Below are positions 44,237 to 51,521 of a stretch of 64,000 nt of DNA, piece by piece. Positions within the stretch are counted from its first letter, which is position 1, and every line of letters starts with the position of its first letter. The stretch is taken from positions 225,360 through 289,359 of the forward strand of contig NZ_VSJK01000008.1 in the NCBI RefSeq assembly GCF_008085915.1, read 5' to 3'. A program made the translations under genes and the position numbers. The stretch is from Oceaniovalibus sp. ACAM 378. GTDB lineage: Bacteria > Pseudomonadota > Alphaproteobacteria > Rhodobacterales > Rhodobacteraceae. Below the pieces are notes generated by a model. The model was not told the DNA's origin. It made no database searches and worked only from the letters and a program-made list of their open reading frames with translations.

Positions 44237-44578
44237 ATGGCCGAAGACATGGACGCGCAGATTGACGATGCCGACCCGGAGGGTTTTGCCGATACGACAC
44301 CCGACACTATGGTCGAGCTGAAGAAGACCGAACTGATCGAGCAGGTAATACTGGCCACGGGCGCCAAGAAAAAAGACGCCAAGCCCTTGGTCGAGGCGAC
44401 ACTGGCCGCACTGGGCAAGGCGCTGGATGACGGTCGCGTTTGCAACCTGCAACCGCTGGGCAAGTTGATGATCAACCGGACACAGGACAAGGGCAATGTA
44501 CAGGTCATGTACCTCAAGCTGCGCCGGTCAAATGATACGGTAAATCCGTCAGAGACCCTTGCGGAACCGGAAGACTGA
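44237..44578 (+). CDS. HU/IHF-family DNA-binding protein with acidic N-terminal extension
   Basis: 113 residues; residues about 26-100 are an HU-type fold (KKTELIEQVILATGAKKKDA, ATLAALGKALDDGRVCNLQP, LGKLMINRTQDKGN). The first 25 residues are a very acidic extension (seven Asp, three Glu), and the DNA-grasping arm and its Pro tip are shortened, so its binding differs from canonical HU. ATG 44237 follows GAAGGATC. It lies between lon and tRNA-Val. Confidence 0.83.
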   Translation: MAEDMDAQIDDADPEGFADTTPDTMVELKKTELIEQVILATGAKKKDAKPLVEATLAALGKALDDGRVCNLQPLGKLMINRTQDKGNVQVMYLKLRRSNDTVNPSETLAEPED

Positions 44579-44597
44579 GGCTAGAAATCGCCCCGTC

Positions 44598-44672
44598 GGG
44601 TGATTAGCTCAGTGGTAGAGCGCTTCGTTCACATCGAAGATGTCAGGGGTTCAAATCCCTTATCACCCACCA
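44598..44672 (+). tRNA. tRNA-Val (anticodon CAC)
   Basis: A complete 75-base cloverleaf: acceptor GGGTGAT/ATCACCC, D arm GCTC-AGTGGTA-GAGC, anticodon stem CTTCG/CGAAG with loop TTCACAT (anticodon CAC, reading GTG), and T arm AGGGG/CCCTT with loop TTCAAAT. The 3' CCA is encoded. Confidence 0.96.
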
Positions 44673-45028
44673 TTTTTCCGACCGGTGGAAGGCCTGCCAA
44701 AGTGTCGCGGGTTCGGCCGGTCACCGCCAGCCGGGACGGGGCTATCGGCTTGTCGGCCGCTGCCGCAGGCTTTGTCTTGCTCCCGAAGAAGCAGGAGAGT
44801 TCCGACCGGTAACGTACCAGAGTAATCTCGCATCCGTGCCAAGCCATTGATTTGGCCACAATGCCGCCACCTGTTTCCGGTAATGTCCGTCATGTCGGAT
44901 CCTTGCCACAGTGAAACCTGAAAAGTCGCGATCCGCTTGCTTGCCAAGCCCGAAACCCGCAGATAGTGTGCGCGCCAATCCGGCGGGAGCCTTGGGCGCA
45001 TCCTGCACACAACCAAAGGACTTATCCC
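44673..45028. other. Gap between tRNA-Val and yajC
   Basis: About 355 bases without a supported gene. Short frames here have no ribosome site or recognisable content. It should contain the promoter of the yajC-secDF-ccm unit; I see no clear motif. Confidence 0.5.
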
Positions 45029-45352
45029 ATGTTTGTTACGCCTGCCTATGCGCAAGCGGCCGGTGGCGCCGCCAGTGCGCTGACCAGCTTTGTTCCGCTG
45101 ATCCTGATCTTTGCAATCATGTATTTCCTGTTGATCCGTCCGCAGCAAAAAAAGGCGAAAGAGCATCAGAAGATGGTCGCGGCGCTGCGCCGTGGTGATC
45201 AGGTGATCACCGCCGGTGGGCTGATCGGCAAGGTGGCGAAGGTCAAGGAAGACGGCGAAGTCGAGGTCGAATTGGCCGAAGGCGTGAAGGTGCGGGTGGT
45301 GCGTTCGACCATCAGTCAGGTTCTGAATAAAACGGAACCTACCGAGTCCTGA
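45029..45352 (+). CDS. yajC: Preprotein translocase subunit YajC
   Basis: 107 residues, one N-terminal membrane helix (FVPLILIFAIMYFLLIRPQQ) followed by the conserved KKAKEHQKMVAALRRGDQVI and TAGGLIGKV. It binds SecDF and YidC at the inner membrane. AAGGA lies before ATG 45029. secD starts 21 bases after its stop. Confidence 0.95.
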   Translation: MFVTPAYAQAAGGAASALTSFVPLILIFAIMYFLLIRPQQKKAKEHQKMVAALRRGDQVITAGGLIGKVAKVKEDGEVEVELAEGVKVRVVRSTISQVLNKTEPTES

Positions 45353-45373
45353 GCACCGATCAAGGTCATTTAA

Positions 45374-47035
45374 ATGCTGCAAATTTCTTTCTGGAAGCGG
45401 ATCGTCATCTGGGGGCTGATCGCCGCCGGGCTGATTTTTGCGTTGCCCAATGCCTTTTATACCCGTGTCGAGGGTCACAATGACGCCGTCGCGGAAATCG
45501 AGGTGTTGGGCGCAACACCGGAACGTGACGCTGCCCGCGCGCTCTGGCCCGACTGGATGCCCGGCACGCTGGTAAATCTGGGGCTGGATTTGCGCGGTGG
45601 CGCGCATCTTCTGGCCGAGGTGCAGGTCGGTGATGTCTATGCCGACCGGCTGGACGGGATGTGGCCCGAGGTGCGTGATGCCCTGCGCGCCGCGCGTGAT
45701 CAGGTTGGCACGATCCGCCGTCAGGCAGGGGACGCCACCACGCTTTCGGTACAGATTTCCCAATCTGAGGGGATGGGCCGCGCACTTGAAATCGTTCGCG
45801 CCCTTGCCACGCCCGTCGTGTCTCTGACCGGTGTCGGCAGCAACGATATCGAGGTTGCGGGGCAGGGCGATACGATCACTATTCGTCTCTCCGAAGCCGA
45901 GCGGAGCGCCACCGACGACCGCACCATGCAGCAGTCAGTCGAAATCATTCGCCGTCGTGTGGATGAGGTGGGCACCCGCGAACCGACAATTCAGCGTCAG
46001 GGCGATGACCGCATTCTGATCCAGGTGCCCGGCATCGGTTCGGCCAGCGAATTGAAAGAGCTGATCGGCACGACGGCGCAACTGACCTTTCATCCCGTGG
46101 TCGGCCGAACAACGGACAGCACCCAGAATCCCGGCGCGCGGCAGTTGATCCTTCAATCGATGGACGAGCCCGGCGTATATTACATCGTCGAACAGACACC
46201 CGTCGTTTCAGGCGAAGAACTGGTCGATGCGCAGCCTTCCTTTGATCAGAACGGGCGTCCGGCGGTCAGTTTCCGCTTTAACCCGACGGGTGCGCGAAAG
46301 TTTGGCGACTATACCGCCGAAAACATCGGCAGTCCGTTCGCCATCGTGCTGGATGACGAGGTGATCAGCGCACCGGTGATCCAAAGCCACATTCCGGGCG
46401 GTTCGGGGATCATCACCGGTAATTTCGGCATCGAAGAATCGACGAACCTTGCCGTTCTGCTGCGCGCCGGCGCTTTGCCTGCCCAAATGTCTTTTCTTGA
46501 AGAACGCACCATCGGCCCGGAACTCGGACAGGATAGCATCGATGCCGGGCGCATCGCCTGTATCGTGGCCTTTTCGGCGGTGCTGATCTTCATGTTTGCC
46601 AGTTACGGGATGTTCGGCATGTTCGCCAACATGGCGCTTGTGCTGAACGTCGGGCTGTTGTTCGGGCTGCTCAGCATGATCGGCGCGACGCTGACCCTGC
46701 CGGGGATCGCCGGGATCGTTCTGACCATTGGCATGGCGGTTGATGCCAATGTGCTTATCTTTGAACGTATTCGCGAAGAGCTGAAGACGGCAAAGGGGCC
46801 AGCGCGGGCCATCGAACTGGGCTATGAAAAAGCGCTGAGCGCGATCATCGACGCCAATATCACCACCTTCATCATCTCGGTCATCCTGTTCGTTCTGGGG
46901 TCTGGACCGGTGCGGGGCTTTGCAATCACGCTGGGTCTGGGAATCATGACTTCGGTCTTTACCGCGATTTTCGTCACCCGGCTGTTCGTCGTCATGTGGT
47001 TCGAACGCCGCCGTCCCAAGACAATCGAGGTCTGA
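45374..47035 (+). CDS. secD: Protein translocase subunit SecD
   Basis: 553 residues with a first membrane helix, the large periplasmic domain starting TLVNLGLDLRGGAHLLAEV, and five more helices at the C terminus containing the SecD signatures GMAVDANVLIFERIREEL and the IDANITTF segment. With SecF it uses the proton gradient to pull exported proteins through. It is separated from secF by one base. Confidence 0.96.
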   Translation: MLQISFWKRIVIWGLIAAGLIFALPNAFYTRVEGHNDAVAEIEVLGATPERDAARALWPDWMPGTLVNLGLDLRGGAHLLAEVQVGDVYADRLDGMWPEVRDALRAARDQVGTIRRQAGDATTLSVQISQSEGMGRALEIVRALATPVVSLTGVGSNDIEVAGQGDTITIRLSEAERSATDDRTMQQSVEIIRRRVDEVGTREPTIQRQGDDRILIQVPGIGSASELKELIGTTAQLTFHPVVGRTTDSTQNPGARQLILQSMDEPGVYYIVEQTPVVSGEELVDAQPSFDQNGRPAVSFRFNPTGARKFGDYTAENIGSPFAIVLDDEVISAPVIQSHIPGGSGIITGNFGIEESTNLAVLLRAGALPAQMSFLEERTIGPELGQDSIDAGRIACIVAFSAVLIFMFASYGMFGMFANMALVLNVGLLFGLLSMIGATLTLPGIAGIVLTIGMAVDANVLIFERIREELKTAKGPARAIELGYEKALSAIIDANITTFIISVILFVLGSGPVRGFAITLGLGIMTSVFTAIFVTRLFVVMWFERRRPKTIEV

Positions 47036-47036
47036 A

Positions 47037-47999
47037 ATGCGTCTCCGTCTGGTTCCTGAAGTCACGAACTTCGATTTCTTCTACTATCAGCGCTATACCT
47101 TCGGCGCCTCTTGCGTGGCGATGGTTTTGTCGTTGGTCATCTGGCTGATGATGGGTCTGAACTTCGGCATCGATTTTCGCGGCGGCACGACGATCCGTAC
47201 GGAATCCGTGCAATCGGTGGATGTTGGTGCGTATCGCGATGCCATTGCACCGCTGAACCTTGGTGATGTCTCGATAACCGAGGTGTTCGATCCGACCTTC
47301 GGTCCCGACAAGAACGTGGCGATGATCCGGATTCAGGCGCAGGATGACACCGAAAGTGTCGCTGCAGACACGGTACAATCGGTCGAGGACCAGTTGAAAG
47401 AGGTCGATCCGACGATCACTTTTCCGTCGGTTGAATCCGTCGGGCCAAAGGTGTCGGGCGAATTGATCCAGACCGCGCTGATTGCCGTCGGCGCGTCACT
47501 GGCGGCGATCCTGTTCTATATCTGGCTCAGGTTCGAGTGGCAGTTTTCCGTCGGTGCGGTTGCCGCGCTGTTCCATGACGTGATCCTGACGGTCGGAATA
47601 TTCTCGGCACTGCAGATCCGGTTTGATCTGGCTACCATTGCCGCACTGCTCACGATCATCGGGTATTCGATCAACGATACCGTCGTGATCTTTGACCGAC
47701 TGCGCGAAAACCTGATCAAATTCCGCAAGCGTGATCTGCGCGACGTGATGAACCTGTCGGTAAACGAAACGCTTTCGCGCACGGTGATGACCAGCGGCAC
47801 AACCCTGATCGCCCTGATCGCCCTGCTGATCCTCGGTGGCGATGTGATCCGCGGGTTTGTCTTTGCGATCACCTGGGGCGTGGTCGTCGGCACCTATTCT
47901 TCGGTCTATGTGGCCAAGAACATCGTGCTGTATCTCGGCGTCAACCGCGACGACAAGCCGTCGGACAAGGGCAACCAGTTCGCCAACGTCGACGCCTGA
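47037..47999 (+). CDS. secF: Protein translocase subunit SecF
   Basis: 320 residues, six helices. First periplasmic motif is GLNFGIDFRGGTTIRTESV; the C-terminal family motif is IGYSINDTVVIFDRLRENL, followed by ETLSRTVMTSGTT. It partners SecD and YajC. A GC-rich hairpin follows. Confidence 0.96.
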   Translation: MRLRLVPEVTNFDFFYYQRYTFGASCVAMVLSLVIWLMMGLNFGIDFRGGTTIRTESVQSVDVGAYRDAIAPLNLGDVSITEVFDPTFGPDKNVAMIRIQAQDDTESVAADTVQSVEDQLKEVDPTITFPSVESVGPKVSGELIQTALIAVGASLAAILFYIWLRFEWQFSVGAVAALFHDVILTVGIFSALQIRFDLATIAALLTIIGYSINDTVVIFDRLRENLIKFRKRDLRDVMNLSVNETLSRTVMTSGTTLIALIALLILGGDVIRGFVFAITWGVVVGTYSSVYVAKNIVLYLGVNRDDKPSDKGNQFANVDA

Positions 48000-48004
48000 G
48001 ACTT

Positions 48005-48038
48005 GGGCCGCGCCGGTTGCGCGCGGCCCTGTTCTTTC
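48005..48038 (+). terminator. Hairpin terminator after secF
   Basis: GGGCCGCGC (48005-48013) pairs with GCGCGGCCC (48021-48029); TGTTCTTT follows. The ccm genes beyond could still be reached by read-through. Confidence 0.6.
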
Positions 48039-48088
48039 GCGCGGACCCACGCCGTGATAGCAACGGATCGCCCGGAACGGAGAGACTC

Positions 48089-48442
48089 ATGCGCCTGAAC
48101 GAAATCGATTATCCCGATGCCCGCCCGATCGATGGCTATGGCCCCGGTTTTTTCCGTGTCGATGGCAAGATCATTCAGGGAAATGTCGCGGTTTTGCCGT
48201 CGGGTGTTAAGCCTTGGGGCGGGTTCGATGACACGGAACCGCTGATTGCCGCGCTCGGGGCGATGGATGTGCTTTTTATCGGAACCGGCGCGGAAATCGC
48301 CCATGTTCCGGCTGACTTCCGTACCGCGTTGGAGCAGGCGGGAATCGGGGTGGAATCCATGGCCACTCCGGCTGCCTGCCGCACCTACAACATATTGCTC
48401 AGCGAGGGGCGACGGGTCGGTGTGGCGCTGATCGCGGTCTGA
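48089..48442 (+). CDS. Mth938-like domain protein
   Basis: 117 residues of the Mth938/NDUFAF3 fold ([57 protein letters not shown]). Mitochondrial homologues assist complex I assembly; bacterial ones are unassigned. It sits between secF and ccmA, as it often does in Rhodobacterales. Ribosome site CGGAGAG. Confidence 0.88.
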   Translation: MRLNEIDYPDARPIDGYGPGFFRVDGKIIQGNVAVLPSGVKPWGGFDDTEPLIAALGAMDVLFIGTGAEIAHVPADFRTALEQAGIGVESMATPAACRTYNILLSEGRRVGVALIAV

Positions 48443-48446
48443 ACCC

Positions 48447-49070
48447 GTGCTGACCGTCACCGATCTGACCTGCGCGAGAGGCGGGGTACCGATCCTGTCA
48501 GGCGTGACATTTTCTGTCGCATCCGGGCGAAGCCTGATCCTGCGCGGCCCGAACGGGGCGGGCAAGACGACCCTGTTGCGCACCTTGGCCGGGTTGCAAC
48601 CTGCGCTGACGGGTTCGGTCGAGCCGGGGGTGGATGCCATTGCTTATGCCGGACATGCCGACGGGTTGAAATCGGCGCTGAGCGTCGCTGAAAACCTGAC
48701 CTTCTGGGCCGGAGTGTTCGGCACGCGGGGTATTGATGCCGCACTTTCGGCCTTTCAACTGGACGCATTGCGCGACCGGGCGGCGGCGCATCTGTCGGCG
48801 GGTCAGAAGCGGCGGCTCGGGCTTGCGCGGCTGCTGGTCACCGGGCGCCCGGTCTGGGTGCTGGACGAACCCACCGTATCGCTTGATGTGGCCAGCGTGG
48901 CGCGGTTTGGCGCGGTTCTGGCGACCCATCTGGCAGGCGGCGGCACCGCAGTGATCGCCACCCATGTCGATCTGGGCTTTGACGCCGAGATGCTGGATAT
49001 CGCCGCCTTCCGCGCCCGCGCAGGCAGTTCGGATTTTGATCGGTCGGATTTTGACGAGGCGTTCCTGTGA
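48447..49070 (+). CDS. ccmA: Heme exporter ATP-binding protein CcmA
   Basis: 207 residues, ABC ATPase with Walker [10 protein letters not shown], signature [15 protein letters not shown] and Walker [14 protein letters not shown]. It drives the CcmABCD complex that releases heme-loaded CcmE for cytochrome c maturation. GTG start; the last codon overlaps the ccmB start. Confidence 0.94.
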   Translation: MLTVTDLTCARGGVPILSGVTFSVASGRSLILRGPNGAGKTTLLRTLAGLQPALTGSVEPGVDAIAYAGHADGLKSALSVAENLTFWAGVFGTRGIDAALSAFQLDALRDRAAAHLSAGQKRRLGLARLLVTGRPVWVLDEPTVSLDVASVARFGAVLATHLAGGGTAVIATHVDLGFDAEMLDIAAFRARAGSSDFDRSDFDEAFL

Positions 49071-49723
49071 TCCGCCTGCTGCTGCGCGATCTGAAGCTGG
49101 CAGTGCGGGCCGGGGGGGGATTTGGGCTTGGCCTTGGGTTTTTCCTGATTGTCGTCGTTTTGGTGCCCTTTGCCATGGGCCCCGACACGTCGCGCTTGTC
49201 CTCCATTGCGCCCGGAGTTCTGTGGCTGGGGGCGCTGCTGGCCTGCCTGCTGTCGCTGGACCGGATCTTTGCGCTGGATCACGAAGACGGCACACTTGAT
49301 TTGCTGGCGACGGCGCCAATCCCGCTGGAGGGGGTCGTCGTTGCAAAGGCAGCGGCGCACTGGATCGTCACTGGCCTGCCTCTGACGCTGGCGGCACCCG
49401 GGCTGGGGGTGCTGCTGAACCTGCCCTCTGACGGGTATCTGTGGCTGCTGGTGTCGCTTGCAATCGGCACCCCGGCACTCAGCGTGATCGGTGCCTTTGG
49501 CGCGGCGCTGACCGTGGGACTCAAACGCGGCGGACTGCTGTTGTCGCTGCTGGTGCTGCCGCTCTATGTGCCAACGCTGATCTTCGGGGCCGAGGTGGCG
49601 CGACGTGGGGCCGAGGGGCTGGCGGTTGTCACGCCCCTGTTGCTGCTGGGCGGGATCACGGCAGGGGCGGTTGCACTGCTGCCCTTTGCCGCAGCCGCTG
49701 CGTTGAGGATCAATTTGCGGTGA
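49067..49723 (+). CDS. ccmB: Heme exporter membrane protein CcmB
   Basis: 218 residues, six membrane helices ([59 protein letters not shown]). GTG start inside GTGA, overlapping ccmA by 4 bases, so translation is coupled. Part of the CcmABCD heme-release complex. Confidence 0.94.
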   Translation: MIRLLLRDLKLAVRAGGGFGLGLGFFLIVVVLVPFAMGPDTSRLSSIAPGVLWLGALLACLLSLDRIFALDHEDGTLDLLATAPIPLEGVVVAKAAAHWIVTGLPLTLAAPGLGVLLNLPSDGYLWLLVSLAIGTPALSVIGAFGAALTVGLKRGGLLLSLLVLPLYVPTLIFGAEVARRGAEGLAVVTPLLLLGGITAGAVALLPFAAAAALRINLR

Positions 49724-49828
49724 CGGGGCTGGGTTTGAGCGCCAAACCGGGGTATGTGCGGATGCGACGAAAGCCTTTAGTGCCAGCGGCGCGGATATTC
49801 AAAAACCAAAGATACGGGTGACGGCGCC

Positions 49829-50569
49829 ATGTCGATCTGGAAATACGCCAATCCGGCGCTGTTCATGGGGTGGAGCGGACGGGTGTTGCCCGTGGTCGCG
49901 GCTCTGTCTGCGCTGTGTCTGATCACCGGTATCGTCTGGGGGTTCTTCTTCACGCCCGACGATTACCGGCAGGGATCCACCGTCAAGATTATCTATCTGC
50001 ATGTGCCAAGTGCGATGATGGCGATCAACGCATGGGTGATGATGCTTATTGCAAGCCTGATCTGGTTGATCCGCCGCCATCACGTGAGCGCGCTTGCCGC
50101 CCGCGCGGCCGCCCCGGTGGGGATGGTGATGACGCTGATTGCGCTCGCCACCGGGGCGATCTGGGGGCAGCCAATGTGGGGCACCTGGTGGGTCTGGGAT
50201 CCGCGTCTGACCTCGTTCCTGATCCTTCTGCTGTTCTATTTCGGATATATCGCGCTCTGGTCGGCGATTGATGATCCGGACACTGCCGCCGATCTTACAT
50301 CGATCCTGTGTCTGGTCGGATCGGTCTTTGCAGTGCTCAGCCGCTATGCGGTGAATTTCTGGAATCAGGGGCTGCATCAGGGGGCGTCGCTCAGTCTCGA
50401 CAAGAAGGAGAACGTGTCGGATGTGTTCTGGCTGCCGCTGCTGGTCTGCATCGCCGGTTTCGTGCTGTTTTTCGTGGCGCTGGTTCTGGCGCGCACCCGC
50501 ACGGAAATTCGCCTGCGCCGACTGCATGCGTTGCGGTTGCGTCTTAGAATGAGCGAGGGGGCCGAGTGA
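49829..50569 (+). CDS. ccmC: Heme-handling protein CcmC
   Basis: 246 residues, six helices with the tryptophan-rich heme motif WGQPMWGTWWVWDPRLTS and the conserved histidines in YLHVPSAMMAINAWV and FWNQGLHQGASL. It loads heme onto the chaperone CcmE. 105 bases separate it from ccmB; ccmD overlaps its stop by one base. Confidence 0.95.
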   Translation: MSIWKYANPALFMGWSGRVLPVVAALSALCLITGIVWGFFFTPDDYRQGSTVKIIYLHVPSAMMAINAWVMMLIASLIWLIRRHHVSALAARAAAPVGMVMTLIALATGAIWGQPMWGTWWVWDPRLTSFLILLLFYFGYIALWSAIDDPDTAADLTSILCLVGSVFAVLSRYAVNFWNQGLHQGASLSLDKKENVSDVFWLPLLVCIAGFVLFFVALVLARTRTEIRLRRLHALRLRLRMSEGAE

Positions 50570-50727
50570 TGCCGGATCTGGGGAAATACGCGGCCGAGGT
50601 GCTGACCGCCTATGGTGCTACGCTGGTTCTTTTGGGGCTATTGGTGGCGCTGACCGTCTGGCGCGGACGCCGGGTGCGGACACAGTTGGAGCAGGCCGGG
50701 CGCGAGGAGACACAAAAAAATGGCTAA
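50569..50727 (+). CDS. ccmD: Heme exporter protein CcmD
   Basis: A 52-residue single-pass membrane protein: MPDLGKYAAEVLTAYGATLV begins the family pattern, a Leu-rich helix follows, then a basic/Gln tail (WRGRRVRTQLEQ). ATG 50569 overlaps the ccmC stop (TGATG), and its TAA lies eight bases inside ccmG. It stabilises the CcmABC complex. Confidence 0.9.
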   Translation: MPDLGKYAAEVLTAYGATLVLLGLLVALTVWRGRRVRTQLEQAGREETQKNG

Positions 50728-51256
50728 GGTATCACCCCTGATGATTGCGCCGCCGCTGATCTTTGCCGGGCTTGCGGCGCTGTTCTTTGTCGGCATGATG
50801 CGCGACGATCCCGACGCGCTGCCTTCAGTATTCATTGACAAACCGGCCCCGCCGATCGAGGCGGCTACGCTGGCCGATCTGGCGGTTTTTGACCGGGCCG
50901 TGCTGGATCAGCCCGGCGTCAAGATCGTCAATTTCTGGGCCAGCTGGTGCGCGCCCTGCCGTGCCGAACACCCGGCGCTTGTCGAACTGGCAAAGACCCT
51001 GCCGGTCTATGGCGTGAACCGTGACACGACTCCGGATGCGGCGCTGAAGTTTCTGGACGAGCTCGGCGATCCCTATTCCGCCGTGGTCTTTGATCCGGGC
51101 GGTCAGAAAAGCATCGACTGGGGTGTCTATGGTCTGCCCGAAACATTCATCATCGACGGGACGGGCAAGGTTATATTGCGCTTTGCCGGGCCGATCCACC
51201 GCGTGATGGAAAGCACCATCCTCCCGGCAATCGCCACGGCTCAGCCGGCGGAATAG
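50720..51256 (+). CDS. ccmG: Thiol:disulfide interchange protein CcmG/DsbE
   Basis: 178 residues, an N-terminal anchor (MIAPPLIFAGLAALFFVGMM) and a periplasmic thioredoxin fold with Cys77-x-x-Cys80 (FWASWCAPCRAEHPAL) and cis-Pro in YGLPETFIIDG. It keeps apocytochrome c cysteines reduced for heme attachment. It closes the ccmABCDG run; ccmE, ccmF and ccmH are not in the window. Confidence 0.95.
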   Translation: MAKVSPLMIAPPLIFAGLAALFFVGMMRDDPDALPSVFIDKPAPPIEAATLADLAVFDRAVLDQPGVKIVNFWASWCAPCRAEHPALVELAKTLPVYGVNRDTTPDAALKFLDELGDPYSAVVFDPGGQKSIDWGVYGLPETFIIDGTGKVILRFAGPIHRVMESTILPAIATAQPAE

Positions 51257-51357
51257 ACGAACACCAGCCAAGCCAGTATCAACGTCGTTTCCATAATTGG
51301 CAAAGGCAGGCCGAGCCGCCGCGCGGCCTGCCGAATCTTTTCGGTTGTCATTTTCAT
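51241..51357 (-). CDS. Possible 38-residue membrane peptide
   Basis: A leftward small frame ends inside the ccmG tail on the other strand. From ATG 51357 it reads MKMTTEKIRQAARRLGLPLP and then a single hydrophobic helix (TTLILAWLVFVY). GGGGGCG before the ATG may serve as ribosome site. ATG 51396 would lengthen it to 51 residues. Amphipathic head plus helix is typical of small membrane proteins, but support is limited to this. Confidence 0.35.
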   Translation of the reverse strand: MKMTTEKIRQAARRLGLPLPIMETTLILAWLVFVYSAG

Positions 51358-51462
51358 CGCCCCCAAGCGTTGTATGGCAAGAATAGGGCGTTTCATGGCG
51401 ACTTTAAGGCGCGGTGAACAAAATTTCAAAAACAGACTGTTTCCAGATTTGCACAGCGGACA

Positions 51463-51493
51463 GAAAAACGGCCACCCCCGGGGGAATGGCCGT
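51463..51493 (-). terminator. Rho-independent terminator of acnA
   Basis: Read leftward, ACGGCCA and TGGCCGT (51487-51493 with 51468-51474) form a stem with a C/G-rich inner part, followed by TTTTT (complement of 51464-51468), 29 bases after the acnA stop. Confidence 0.82.
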
Positions 51494-51521
51494 GAAATCG
51501 TGTTCAACAGGATCAGTCAGA

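Noticed and set aside
44663..45763. Leftward 366-residue frame opposite yajC and secD
   Set aside because: It overlays two certain genes and has no domain; antisense shadow.
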